DNA from: Puccinellia tenuiflora
Lineage: Eukaryota > Streptophyta > Magnoliopsida > Poales > Poaceae
NCBI GenBank assembly: GCA_012064385.1
Contig: QRDG01001992.1
Location: 62,001-126,000 of the forward strand
Length of the DNA: 64,000 nt
Direction: 5' to 3'
In this document: piece after piece, positions 21,081 to 34,600 of the stretch
How the letters are laid out: each line of letters opens with the position of its first letter
How positions within the stretch are numbered: position 1 is the first letter of the stretch
The notes under the pieces: generated by a model
The model's input: the letters and a program-made list of their open reading frames with translations, nothing else
What the model was told of the DNA's origin: nothing
The model's database searches: none
Position numbers and translations under genes: made by a program

Positions 21081-24000
21081 ATGGATTTAAAAGCTATTAA
21101 GAAGTTACTGCGTTCTCCTAGACCAAGTGATGACTACTTGGTTGGGGTAAACGGTTTTCTTGATTTTGCATACGCTGGAAAAAGTTCAGATGCCAAGATC
21201 CGTTGCCCATGTGCTAAATGTGTCAATAGGTTCTTGTATAATCGGAACACCATATATGATCATTTGGTGCGTGATGGAATGCTACTTCGATATACACTGT
21301 GGGGTTGTCATGGTGAAACTGCAGCATACATCTCTGCTAACAAACGAAAAAGGTCACAGCCTGTAGGAATAAATTCTAATATGCGGCAGCTAGTCCATGA
21401 TGTTTTCAGAAATGTAGATGGTGTACCTCCGATGACTGACCATGATGACCCAAGTCCTGTAGAAACTGGACCAGATCCTGAAACTCAAGCTTTCTATGAC
21501 TTGTTGAAAGATGCAGATGAACCATTATGGACAGGCTGTGAACTATCAAAACTTTCTTTCCTTATACTTTTGTTCCATATCAAATCCAATAACAAGTGGA
21601 GCAATAAATCTATCAATGATTTGCTAGCAGTTTTGCAACAAGCAATTCCAAATGGTAAGAATTTACCTGGAACATTTGTTGAGGCTAAGAAGATTGTTGG
21701 AAAGTTTGGGCTAAGTTATGAGAGGATTCATGCGTGTGAAAAAGATTGCCAGCTTTATCGGAAAGAGAAGGCAGATGATGACTTCTGCTCAATATGTGGG
21801 ACATCAAGGTGGAAGAACAAACCAGATAAAACCACATTAACTAAGAAGGAAAGAAAAAAGGCGACCCCAAGGAAGGTGTTATGGTACTTCTCGATAAAAC
21901 CAAGGCTTAAGAGGCTTTTTATGCACAAAGAAACTGCTATAGCATTAAGATGGCATGATGAGGAGCGCACAAAAGATGGAGCACTGCGTCATCCAGCTGA
22001 TTCAGAGGCATGGAAAAACATTGACTCTAAGCATGCACACATTGCAGCAGATTCTCGAAACATCAGATTCGCAATGGCGACTGATGGTTTCAATCCATTT
22101 GGCATGATGAGTTCGAAACATAGTTGTTGGCCTGTTGTCTTTATACCCTATAACCTTCCACCATGGTTATGTATGAAGGCATCTTCGCTTCTTCTTACTC
22201 TCATTATTCCTGGACCATCTTACCCTGGAAAGAACTTTCATATATTTATGGAGCCAGTTTATGAAGAACTAGTTGAGTTGTTTATGGTAGGAACATATAC
22301 ATATGATGCATCACAGAATAAGATGTTTCAACTTTATGCTGTTTTATTATATACTGTGAGCGACTATCCAGGGCTAGCGATTGTTGCAGGATATAGTGTC
22401 AGTAGTGAGAATGGTTGTTTTCCATGTCGTGATGAAACATGTTCTAAACGCCTCCAACATGGGAAAAAATTCTGTTTCATGGGGCATCGCCGATTTCTAC
22501 CTCCAGATCATGAGTTCCGTTTTGATGCTGAGTCATTTGATGGGTCTGAAGAACATAGAGCAGCACCTATTGCTTATGCTCAAACTGAAGTTCTTGACAA
22601 AATAAAATCAATTAAGAACTTTGAGAAATCCAAAACCTGGAAGTGTGTCAGTGGCCTATTTTCTTTGCCTTATTGGGACTCCAATTTACTTCGTCACAAT
22701 CTAGATATCATGCACATTGAGAAGAATGTATGCGAGAATATATATGGGACACTTCTAGGCATAGATGGAAAGTCTAAGGATAATTTGAAAGCACGTCTGG
22801 ACCTGCAACAAATGAATATTAGGAAAGAGCTCCATCCACAAAAAAAGCCTAATGATAAGTATTATTTGCCCGCTGCTTCTTATACCATGTCTAAAAAAGA
22901 GAAGCAACAATTTTGCAAAGTTCTTCATGATTTAATGGTTTCAGATGGGTATTCGGGAAACATATCAAGATGTGTAAACGTTCCTCAAGGGAAAATTTCG
23001 GGCCTTAAAAGTCACGATTGTCATATTCTAATGCAACAACTTTTGCCACTTGCTCTGCGATATCTACTCCCGGATAATGTTACATCTGTGTTGTTTGATT
23101 TGTGTGGATATTTTAGAGAAGTGAGTGCAAAAGTTCTTTACATTGAAGATCTTGAAAAGTTGGAGGAGAGAATCATAATGACGTTATGTCGTATGGAGAT
23201 GATATTCCCGCCAGGATTTTTTACTGTTATGGTGCATTTGGTTACCCATCTAGCCACAGAGGCAAAAATAGGTGGTCCAGTGTGCTACCGTTCGATGTGG
23301 TTTACAGAAAGGTATACTAGTTTCTATTACAAATATAGAGAGATGCATTTGCTGTCTTTCTAGTACAAAGTTGTTTAAGAATACTCTTCCTTTCAATTTT
23401 TGATTATGTAGGTATCTAGGTAAACTCAAGTCAAATGTCCGTAATAGAGCTCACCCCGAAGGATCTATCGCTGAAGCATATTTGGCAGATGAGTGCATGA
23501 CATTCTGTTCAAGGTATATTGTTGGTTTTGAGACCAAACATAACGCCCCTTCCCGGAACGAAGATAGCGAGGAATTGGTTGGCCATCCTGATGTTTCACA
23601 AGGAACAACTTTATTTCCACATGTTGGCGCACCACTGGGAAAGCCTAGAAATTATGTTATAAGGGGTTTAGCTAAAGTACAGGCGCATCGATACGTCTTG
23701 TTCAATTGTTCGAAAGTGAATTCATACCTTAGGTAATTTCTTAAGCTCATAAATTGTGCTAGTTATCTTTTCTCTCTAAATAGATATTGGTTGCAATTTA
23801 CTTTACAGAGCTCATGCCGACGAGGTCACCAGTAGGCGCAATGTAAACCCAAATACTCTCGAGAAGATTCAAAATGAGACATTCCACGACTGGTTCAAAG
23901 CTCATGTAAGTGCGATATTTTGCATGCTTTACATCTACCACTATATATTTAATTAATGAATCTGCTTCTAAATATTCAGGTAAAGAATTTGGAGAGAAAA

Positions 24001-24666
24001 AATGGCATCCATAGTGTTGAAAATGATATTAGATGGCTAACTCGGGGGCCAGTTCATGCAGCAAAAAGATATCGTGCTTTCATTTCTCGAGGCTACCGTT
24101 TTAGGCCTAAACACTTGGATAAAGTGACACAAAACAGCGGAGTCATGCTAACTGCAAAAACATCTAGTTTTGCTTCAACAGGAGATGCAAATCCAGTTCT
24201 GGATGATGTGACGTACTATGGGAGGGTGATTGATATCATCGAGCTGAACTACTCCAGACAATTTTCAGTGGTTCTATTTGAATGTGAATGGGTTGATGTG
24301 TTTTCTAAAGAAGGAAATTAAAAAGACAAGTACGGCTACACACTTGTCAACTTCTCACATCTGTTACACAAAGGAAAAAATATTGAGCATGAGCCTTTTA
24401 TTTTACCTAACCAGGCAGATCAAGTGTTCTATGTGGAAGATCAAATGAACCCAGGTTGGTCTGTTGTAGTGAAGCCTTCGAAACCTCGAGATTCATATGA
24501 CACAGGTGACCTTGAATCGGCAGCGGACATAGAATCTGAGCCATTCCATGTTTCACACCTCGGAGAGATGTTCAAAAAGAAAACCAGTGACCAGCATTGG
24601 GTTAGAAAAGACATCGAGGGAACATTAGTGGATGCTAATAATGCTTTCACCAACGAAGAATGGTAG
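21081..24666 (+). CDS. CACTA TNP2-like transposase, four exons, one in-frame stop
   Basis: Exons are 21081-23311, 23412-23732, 23809-23905 and 23980-24666, all with GT-AG borders and matching phases, giving about 1110 codons. Domains: a Transposase-associated zinc-binding domain at the N-terminus (CPCAKCVN...GMLLRYTLWGCHGE), the TNP2 transposase core (about residues 240-560, including DGFNPFGMMSSKHSCWPVVF and NLDIMHIEKNVCENIYGTLL), DUF4218 across the exon 1-2 junction (HLVTHLATEAKIGGPVCYR), and DUF4216 in exon 4 (VVLFECEWVDVF...DKYGYTLVNF...DQVFYVED). It catalyses cut-and-paste of the element. A TAA at 24319-24321 interrupts DUF4216, but the frame is open on both sides, so a single nonsense change is likely. 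The start is the first ATG of the open frame. Confidence 0.9.
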
Positions 24667-26399
24667 AAGTCAATAATTTACTTGCTTGGTCTCCCAGGTA
24701 TGTGTATTTTTGGCTAAAATACTATCCTCACTATGTTTACTCTCAAATCTATTACCTAAACTGAATAATGTCTTCGACTTGCCTTATGATGCACATTCCA
24801 AAAACCTGTCACGTTATTGCTTGGCATAGTCTCTGTTATCTCCATCATTAATTTTCATGTTTGAGAAAATGCTGAGAGCCTGATGGTCACCGGATGTACG
24901 AGTAGCCTAGCTAGTTAGCGTACACTTATATCTTGCATAGAAAAGATCCATATACCTGACCGATTTGCTTTTGCTCTGCCGCCGCAACCGGGCATGCATG
25001 TCGATGAATCACAGATCCATGTGCGACCAACCATGTCGACGGAATTGCCGTGCAGGTAGTGATGTTTCAACGGGCCCGAAAGTAGAGGAAATATTTGAAG
25101 CGGAGGCCATCAGATTGCCCTTAAAGTAATTGTGTATGCGGTTTGTTCTGTGACTAACTATCTCTTTTTTCCTGCTTATGTAGGCTATCTATGTTGGAGA
25201 TGGGAATAATATTGTGCAATCATGGCTTCCGTTTGCTGCTGGAACACTTTGAGCCTGAATAATATAGTGTTCACCTGCGAAACCTCCACTGAATATACTG
25301 TCTACTCACGAAGCGGCACTCTCCAGATTTACCACCTTGCATCTAGTTGAGCTGAATGATACTATGTGCGGCCCTGTTTTGTGGTATACTGTGTCGTAAA
25401 TTTCTTTATTTCAGGAAACTATGCAGAATTGAAGAGTTTTGGGAAACCTCTAGTTGTTATCATTATACATTAATAACGTATTGTTATCATTATACATTAA
25501 TAACGTACTGTTTTGAACATACAAGGAAGTCTTATCAATACTGCTATTTTCATTATAAATGTTATCTGCTATTATATGTTTTGGAACACGCATCCTTAGT
25601 AAGGTTAAAGTTCAGTTTTCTCCAAATTGATATACTAAGATTTCAAACTCACTAGTTGGAGGAAAATAAATATGTTAAGTATCAAAAGTTTTACACTGAC
25701 CAACTCAAGGCGTGCAGCAGACGAAGAGGTCATGTATAGGGAGGTCGAACCTGAGACCGTTTTACTTCTCGTTTTTAGTACTTACCCACATGCTTTAAAT
25801 AAATGATTGAAGGTCGAAAATGTAACCAAACCATCTGGTCTCCTATTACGTATTTTTAGGTTTTAAAGAAAACAAATTAAATCGCACAACGACCGTCGAG
25901 CAGGCCTATGTCATAACACAACTCAAACCTACACTGGCGCTCTTGCTAATGTGAATTGCGTGCATGGAGATATTGTGAAAGTGCAGATATTCTTTCCAAG
26001 AAGTACACTCCAAATCTTTGGTCTCTGTATTTTTTTTTTGTCAATAATAAATCGGAGTTTGAGTTCTCTCGTCTTTCCTGTAAATAGTGAACTTATTAAG
26101 ACTGGGACAAAATACTGAGGTAACCAACAATCGTTATACATACTTATTTCAAGCATCAGAATCTAGGCTAGACATAAATGGGATGGTAGGAAACTGGTAT
26201 GGTTCAATAGTCTACAACTAGCAGGTCGCTGGTTCGAATATTAGCCGTTTCTTTTTTATACACATTAAATGTGATGCAAACACTATATTGACCAATTCAG
26301 CACGGACTAAAAATCCAAAAGAAAAATTTGCTCGTTATGCATGTTAACTAAAACCATGTTGTATCTGACAAAAAAAAATTGTATCTGACAAAAAAAATT
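24667..26399. other. CACTA 3' non-coding region
   Basis: AT-rich sequence between the transposase and the right subterminal array. It includes a 27-bp tandem duplication (25454-25507). No coding region is recognized. Confidence 0.5.
25454..25507. repeat. 27-bp tandem duplication
   Basis: Two copies of TTGTTATCATTATACATTAA plus seven further bases, side by side, with no difference except at the edge. Confidence 0.85.
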
Positions 26400-26735
26400 A
26401 AAAAATTAAGCCATGCTGTAACATTGGTGGTCACGTATAACTTATGTGTTACGAACCTGTAACAGTACATATTCTGTGTTACAAACTTGTAACGCTTTTT
26501 GACCTCCGAATATTTTATGTTACAAACTTGTAACACTTTTTGACCCACAAATTTTTTATGTTACAACCTTGTAACACTTTTTCGATGCGTGTGAAACATG
26601 TGTTACTACCTTATAACACATTTTACTTTCCCCATTTCTTGTGTTACAAAGTTTTGTTGCACACAAATTTTGTGTTACTGCAATTTCAACTAGTAACACA
26701 ATTTTTTGTGTGTTACAAGGATGTGTTACGAAAGC
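26400..26735. repeat. CACTA right subterminal repeat array
   Basis: Repeated TGTGTTAC / TTGTAACAC motifs, often as closely spaced inverted pairs (for example TGTTACAAACTTGTAACAC), mirroring the left array. Confidence 0.8.
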
Positions 26736-27539
26736 TATGTCCTGTTGTAGTGATTAGAGAAAAACCACACCAAGAAAACTCACACAAACAAGAACCAAAG
26801 GGTAACCACAAAGAAAAATTGGAACTTGTTTGAGCAAACATGCCACATAGGAAATAGTTAATGTACAATATCAAATCTAAGTTGCAAACCTCAAATGTTT
26901 ACATTTTTATGGGATTATAACATGCACATAGCTTATTACTCCCCCGTAATGTGATAAATCATTTTATTTTTAAACAAGAGGCAAATAAAAACCAATTAGA
27001 GAAATTAATGGACATGTAGAATTTGAATTGCTCATGAATATGACATACCACATAGTAACTAGATAATGTGAAATATCAATACGAGGTAGTGTGCTTCATG
27101 TACATACATTTTTAGGTTTGTGAGGTGCACAAAGCACATCACTCCCGCAAAATGGGATAATCTATTAATATCTCAAAGAGCCAATTGAAATCAACACAAG
27201 ATCCAATAAAGCTCAACACAAAGTTACAAATACATGATATACATCTATCAAACATAACCTTGAATAACAAGACATGTGAGAGAGAGGCATATCATATACA
27301 AGCACATGCTAGGAACAAAACTAACACATGCAAGGGAGCAAGCAACTTTCAATATATATATGAATTAAATACAAGTTACCGCAAGGAGGAAGCATTGGAT
27401 ATAAGATAGATATGTGATAATCCAATTGACTTGGCTTGATGAAATAAAACCATGAAGATCCCTTAATTCTTCAAAAGAAGCCAAGTCACCAATGTCCTAC
27501 ACAATCACCTATTGATCAAGTTGAAGCTTGTTGGTCCCC

Positions 27540-29545
27540 AACCAAGTTGGGTCCTAAGATGTTAGTCACAATAGGCTTGGGAACCCAAATGGTGCATTTC
27601 TTGACACCACTTTGAGCTCCCACATACTTGGCAAACACATTGCCACTTCTATCCTTCCCAAGAGAATAAATATCATCAATTATAATAGGGTTGGATGAAG
27701 TATATTAAGAAGCAAAATGACCTTTGCCACGGCAAAGTTAGCAACATCGACTCTTCTCTTTCTTCTTAATAGGCTCCTTAACTTGAGGAGCATTGACTTG
27801 AGTCTTCTTAGGAGGTGGCCTTTGTTCAACTCGTGGTTGAGCACGAGATTGAACAAGAGGCCGCTTCCCTAGTTGCTTCTCACTAAGAGGCTTCTTCTTC
27901 ATTGGGCAATCCCGAACATGGTGCCCTTCAATCTTGCACTTGAAGCAAGTGATCTTGGCCGGATTCTTGATTGAACTTGGCCCTTCTTCTTCTTCTCAAC
28001 CTTGGACTTGTTCTTGATGTTGGAGTTGAATCCAAGTCCACTCTTGTCATTAGGGGATTGTTGCACACTCAACATGTTTGTCAAGTGCACTCTTTCCTTC
28101 ATGACGCTTTTCCAAGCCTTTCTTCAAAGAAGTGACTTGGGCCTTGAGGTCTTTTATTTCCTCTACATGGTTAGTGGCAACAAAAGCACTAGAGAAAGTA
28201 GAAGCTTCATTGCAATGACAACAAGGCAAGACAAGTAATTCATCACAAGATGTACCAATATTTTAGTGGATGAACTAGTAAGACTAGCACATGACAATAT
28301 AGCATTTTTGGTTGACGTTGTGCTATTATCCACATGAGGCTCACAAGATGTTACCTTGGTAGTGATAGCCTTATGAGCTAACTTTAGACTAGCATAGGAT
28401 GCTAGAAGATCATCATTAGAGCTAGATAGCCTTTTATGACTTTCTTCCTACTCCCTATACTTGCTAGTTAGCAACTCAAGTTGAGCCCTTAGCTCAACAT
28501 TTTCCTTCAAAGTAGATGCTTCACAAGAATGGAGTTAGTAGCACAAGCATCATTGACATTAGGAATAGAGGAAGACATAACAAGCTCATCATTTTTAGAT
28601 AGTTGAGTTTGGAGTTGATCATGAGACAAGGTGAGGAGAGAGTGTTCATGTTCTAAAGCCCTTTGAGCTTTGTCACGTCTCTCTATATCCTCAATTAGTC
28701 TAGCATTGCCAACACCAAATTCAACCTTTTCCTTTTTAAGCATCTTATATTTGGCATGAGCATGGTCACGTTCTTTAATGATTTTAGCAATTATAGCATC
28801 GTGAGACTCCTCAATATTCTCAAGTTTCTCCTCAAGAGAAGTCCGAGTCTCTCGCTCTTCCTCAAGAGCATCTTCTAATGATGCCTTCTCCATAGCATCA
28901 TCCCTTTCAATCTTACCCTTTTCTTCAAGGCTAGCTTCCAAAGCCTTAATAGTTTCCCCACGCACAACAAGGGCGCTCATGATTTCATAGAGGTTATCAC
29001 AAGCATTTTATTTTTTGAAAGATCCTTAAGGATCATTACACCTTTATCATGAAGGAGGGCATCATTATTTTCCTCATCATCTTCTTCATCATTATTATCA
29101 TTTTTATTATCATTGCTAGAAGAAGATTTAGCCATAAGACAATGATGGGTGGATGAAGAGGAATAATTGATTTTTGAACTACTCAAGTTCAAATCTTGTT
29201 CCACAATTAATTGAGTTTCCTCTACATTAATATTCATGCAAGAGTTAGAGGGAACACAAGCATTTTTATCATTGGAACAAGATAAAGCAAGCATATCATA
29301 AAGAGATTTATCCAAGTAATTTTTAGATGATATGCAAGGACTATCAACACTAGCATGTAAATCATTTATAGTGCTATGTGTGTTTAGGTCCAAAGATGAA
29401 GCATTGCAACAAGATAGAGATAAGTGATCATCAACAATGAGCTCACTATCAATGTTGCAAAGCCTATCACTACTCACCATTACATTGGTTTGTGGCTTAC
29501 CACATTTTAGTGAAGTAGACGAAGACGAGAGCTCGTCACGGCCGG
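27540..29545 (-). pseudogene. Gag remnant of Sirevirus-like copy A
   Basis: Open pieces at 28977-29561 and 28507-28980 and weaker similarity down to about 27540 parallel the gag of copy B: the same Ser/Asn-rich, acidic and coiled-coil segments and a decayed zinc-knuckle region. Frames change several times and the N-terminal UBN2-like domain is deleted, so it is non-functional. Confidence 0.82.
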
Positions 29546-29558
29546 AGGTGGAGACGAA

Positions 29559-31656
29559 CAAACGATGTCGCCTAGAGGGGGGGGTGAATAGGCGATTAAC
29601 ACTTTTTATATTTAAGGGCTTGATAATTGCGGAATAAAACTATGTGTTTAAATTAACAAGCCAACAACCTAAATTACTAGGTTTACCTATGTGCACCAAC
29701 AACTTATGCTAAGCAAGGCAAGCAACAAGGTGATAGCAAGATAAATAACTTCAAGCACGAAGGCTATCACAATGTAAATTGCATAAGTAAAAGCTCGGGT
29801 ATAGAAATACCAAGGCACACGGAGACGAGGATGTATTCCCGAGTTCCTCCTTGTTAAGGGAGTACGTCTTGTTGGAGGGGTGTGAGCTCGCCACAAGAGG
29901 CCTACTCAAGATGCCACAAAGGCCTCACCCTATTCTCTGATGAACCTCACCCAAGGGATTGGTTCACCTTCCACTATCGGAATCCTTCGAGGCGGAGTCC
30001 GGAGCCCTTTACAACTTCTCTTGGGGCACACACCCACAACTCAATTGGAGGCTCCCAAATTCGTGCCGAAGCTTCACAACTCGAAGACTTCGCGGAACCT
30101 CCACACCGTCTAGGGTACACAATGCACCCAAGAGGCACAAAGCTCTTGGGAACACAATGCACCCAAGAGTAACAAGCTTCTCAACGTCGATCTTCACGTA
30201 TCACCGTAGGGAGAGCAACCCGATGCAACAAATGCAAGAGGCAAGAACACACAAAGTGGTCAAGTCCTTCACTCTCAAATTCCAACCAAGCAACAAATGC
30301 TTTGGGGGGAATAAGAGAGGAAGAACAAAGGGGATGAACACAAAGCAACCCCAAAATCTAGATCCACTAGTTCTCCTCACTTAGAGGAGATTTTGATTGG
30401 TGGAGTTGTAGATCTAGATCTCCTCTCTTAAATCCCTAAATTTGGCCAAGAATCATTGGAGGGATTGAGAGGAATCAAAGCTTTGGAGGTCAACAATGGA
30501 GGAGTGAGAGAAGCTCCAAAACTTGGGAACCATTGGGGAAGAAGACCCCTTAAATAGGCCCCACCAAATCCAACCGTTGGGCGCAGTTTTTCCTGCGCGG
30601 GCCGGAATTTCCGGCACTTACCCCGGAATTTCTGTCACATCCCGAAAATTCGTCCCTAATGTTAGTAATGTTTTTCTCCCGCCTGAAAAACCTTTTTCTG
30701 TTTCCAAACTATTTTCTTCCACTTGGTGATCTTTGAATTGACTTTGGTTTTGCTCACTTGGAGATTTCCNNNNNNNNNNNNNNNNNNNNNNNNNNNNNNN
30801 NNNNNNNNNNNNNNNNNNNNNNNNNNNNNNNNNNNNNNNNNNNNNNNNNNNNNNNNNNNNNNNNNNNNNNNNNNNNNNNNNNNNNNNNNNNNNNNNNNNN
30901 NNNNNNNNNNNNNNNNNNNNNNNNNNNNNNNNNNNNNNNNNNNNNNNNNNNNNNNNNNNNNNNNNNNNNNNNNNNNNNNNNNNNNNNNNNNNNNNNNNNN
31001 NNNNNNNNNNNNNNNNNNNNNNNNNNNNNNNNNNNNNNNNNNNNNNNNNNNNNNNNNNNNNNNNNNNNNNNNNNNNTTGGTGAACTTTGCTTGTCATGAC
31101 AAGCACGACAAGCACCAAGACCACACCACGATAAGAGACAAATAAGAATCAATAAAGATGATTGCATGGATGCAAAGGTTTGTGCTCTCTACGACGATAC
31201 GATCACGATACTCGGTCGAGAGCCCCTCTTGATAGTACGGTTATCTATCCTATAATCCGGTCTCTCACTAAACAACATGAGACCGGTAATAAAATAGAAA
31301 CCCTATCAAGATCATACCTTTGCCTTGCGCATTAATCCACTTGAGGTCGATGAAGACGATCTTCATCTCCTCAAGATGCACCACCTTCCTCGATTGCGCT
31401 TCGGTGAAGATTCACATGATGCTCCCCCATACACCAAGATGGGAGACGCACTCTTCGGCATAACTTCACTTGGCCTTGATCAACCCGCACAAAGCCTTGA
31501 TCAACACAAACTTTTCTTCCCTTAGCTTTGACTCCAACAAATGGAGATCAAGCAACTCAAATGGACACACCTATGAATATAGATCAATGCAAACATTAGT
31601 CCATAGAGATTGTCATTAATTACCAAAACATGCATGGGAGCAACCATGCACTTTCA
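29559..31656 (-). repeat. Middle LTR shared by copies A and B, with an assembly gap
   Basis: Aligns with the upper LTR (37372-37697 plus 49987-52040). On the minus strand it starts TGAAAGTGCATGG at 31656, and the last ~10 bases of its other end are missing. It follows the polypurine tract of copy B (about 31657-31672). 30632-30769 does not match the sister LTR and leads into the run of N (30770-31076). Confidence 0.8.
30770..31076. other. Assembly gap (307 N)
   Basis: A run of N. ORFs translated across it are meaningless. Confidence 0.99.
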
Positions 31657-34600
31657 ATCTCCCCCATTTTGGTAATTGATGACAATCCCTTTTTAAGAGG
31701 GTTTATATAACGAATAAAGCAACCTTGAACGACAAACAAGCAAGGATGCAAAGCGCATTAAAGGCAAATGCAACAAAAGCATAAAACCCAAATTCCCTTA
31801 AACCCTCTAAACTTCTCCCCCATTGGCATCGATTGCCGAAATGGGAAGAAAAATTTAGAGAGCCAATATAATATGAGTTCCTCTAACAAGGTGATGACAA
31901 TCCCTTTAACGAATAATTAGAGGAAATCAAACTATATTGAGGATCCAAAGATTGCAAAAAGATGAAATCATTTTAAACATCTCCACAAAGGAGAAAAGCA
32001 ATCAAAAAAATCCAAAGCGAGAGTTCTAAATAAAAACGGAGAAGCTCCCCAATGTTCATACACTCTGGAGAAGTGCACAAAAATGGCATCCTCGCTCCCC
32101 CAAAATTATCTAGAACACTTAACAAGTGCAAGAGTGGATAAAGCAAAAGCAAATCATAGCACTTGCACCAAAGATGTGGTTGATCCATAAAGGAGATACC
32201 ACTTTTCAAAGATTCAACATAAGATAGGCCCAACCGAGATAAAAGATCTTTTAAAAGGTATGTTCAGAAGCTTAGGGATACCAATTGGAAACTAAAACCA
32301 ATTGAAAATGCCAAAAGCTAGTGAGATCATTTAGCCAATAAAATTCAACATGCTTACCATGGTAGGCATGAAGTCAAAGATCTTCAAGAAATACATGAGT
32401 GTGCAAAGATACCAATAAATAATAAGACAAGCACTCATGAGACAAATTTGGAGCCACCAAAAAAATTATAGAAAAAAAACAAGGTAGCTCAAAAGAATTA
32501 AGATACCAACTAAAAGATGACCTCTCTCATATGTATAGGTTTCTTATTAGACAAACCATTGAAGATATATATCCGCAAAGAAACATATACATATGAAATG
32601 GTTCGGAAAAAAGAGAACAAGGTATCCAAAAGGAAGTCATAAATATACAAACGAGATTGTTGCTTAAAAGCATAGCGCATAGCTCAAATTTATCTCATTT
32701 TATATAAATGAACTTCAAATATATCAAATGCATCACATATCACTAAGGGAACACATATATCAATTATACAAGTATCACAAACAAATAATATCAATTGAAG
32801 AAAAGGTTTTTGCAAATTCAACACACATATCACAAAGATATATTAAGTGAAGGAAAATGCCAAAACCACAACAATTGCATATAAGAGCTTTCAAGCCAAA
32901 AGGACAACCTACACAAGGTTGAGACTAGTAAAGTATGCATGAGATAGATACTTGTTACCGAGATGCATTGACGATGAAGATAATGAGAGTTGGTTTGACA
33001 TCAAAGCTTGACTCCGACAATCACACGGTGAGAACACCTTCCTTATGAATGAGGCAAGCATCCAATGCATCTCCATTGCACCTAAAACAAAATTAGAATA
33101 CAAAATGGTTCCCAAACTCATTGGGTTCCATAGTAGTTAGATCAAGTACAATATATAGGAAACACTCCACATAAATATGTGCATATAGATATGAAATTGA
33201 ATTTCATGCACATCTTAGCCGATTTAAGATTTGGTGGAGTATCCCCTATATATTGGATCAAGAAAGATAAAGCATGCTAAAATAATATAAATTAGTAACC
33301 GAGCATGCAAAGGCTTTCTAGAACCAAAAGAGATACAATTTGGACAAAAACACCAAGTAAACCAAGAAGAGAGCACACAAGAGTGTGACACTAAGGTTGT
33401 CCAAATTATATCAAACTCCAAATCAACACATGATTGAGGAAAAATCAAACCAACATATGATTGATTACAAAACACATCAACACATGAAGTGTGATATCAA
33501 AAGGAATCAAATCAACACAACAAATGATCGATAAGACACCAATTGAAAATAAGATACCAATTAATAAAAAACAAAAATACCAACTAGGAGAAAAGATACC
33601 AAGAAGAGGGTGATACTTGACCGAAATCAAGTAAAGTAAAATAAGGAAAAAAGGTATCAAGACCCCCACAATAAATATAAATTGGAACAAATATCTATGG
33701 AGGAGATATTAAATTCCAATTAATACCAATTGAAGGTACCAAAACACAAGATAAAGAATCAAATGCCAATTGAAAGGATCAAATATTGATAGATAGAATA
33801 GTGTTCTAAATAAAAAGGAATGCTACCCCAAGATTAATGCATTATCTTAGATATTTGCATTTGAATACAAAATGCACACACAAGGGATCATTAATCTCCA
33901 TATTTTATCTATAACACTAAACACTACCGATTGAAAAAAATAGGATCCTTGCAAGAGGCAATAGGGCAATAAATAGAGCAATTTAAAAGCAAGTGCCAAA
34001 GTGAAGATGATCTACAAAATCCACCACAATTACTAGAATCACTTGTCATGAACAAGGAGTATATGGAGAAATTTCTCGGTGGTATAAAGGAATGATGATC
34101 AAGACCAACTTCACAACAAATAAGCATATGGCAAAAGATAAGAATTCAAGACGCCAAATTTTGAAAAAGGTTTGTTGGTAGTTTCAACTATTCAAACCAA
34201 CCGGCAAAGCCATGGTTAAAATAAGATGAAACAAATGGTTTCTCCAAAAATATATAGGAATGCATATTAGAGAAAAACCACACCAAGCAAACACACCCAA
34301 ACAAGAGCCAAAGGATAACCAAAAGCAAATTGGACTTGTTCGAGCAAACATGCCACATAGGAAAGATAATTTATAATATCAAATCTAAGAGGCAAACCTC
34401 AAATGTTCACATTTTGTGGGATTGTAATATGCACATAGCTTATTACTCCCCCATAATGTGATAATTCATTTTATTTTCAAACAAGAGGCAAATAAAACCA
34501 ACTAGAGAAATTAATGGACATTGTAGAATTTGAATTTCTCATGAATATGACATACCACATAGTAGCTAGATAATATTGAAATATCAATACTAGGTGGTGT

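Larger units (their letters stand above)
16818..26752 (+). mobile_element. CACTA (En/Spm) transposon, complete, 9.9 kb
   Basis: The element begins CACTATGTCAG and ends with the inverted form (its last bases read CACTACAACAG on the other strand). It is flanked by the 3-bp target duplication ATT (16815-16817 and 26753-26755). Copy B carries the empty site (about 34266-34268). Subterminal arrays of TGTGTTAC/GTAACACA lie at both ends. It contains two divergent genes: a Transposase_24/TNPA-like gene on the minus strand and a TNP2-like transposase on the plus strand. Confidence 0.95.
14527..29558 (-). mobile_element. Gag-only Sirevirus-like Copia copy A, internal region, split by a CACTA element
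   Basis: 14527-16817 aligns with 31983-34268 of copy B, and 26753-29544 continues with 34266 to about 36980. The two halves are separated by the CACTA insertion. Copy A lacks the last ~330 internal bases and the 3' LTR on its left, and about 390 bases (gag start, leader and primer site) next to the middle LTR on its right. Its gag is broken by several indels. As in copy B, no protease, integrase or RT sequence is present. Confidence 0.8.

Noticed and set aside
26400..26735. Regular short repeats that might suggest a CRISPR-like array
   Set aside because: Repeats are ~8 bp in both orientations with irregular spacing, at a CACTA terminus in plant DNA.
30618..31167. ORFs spanning the N run
   Set aside because: Translated through unknown bases.
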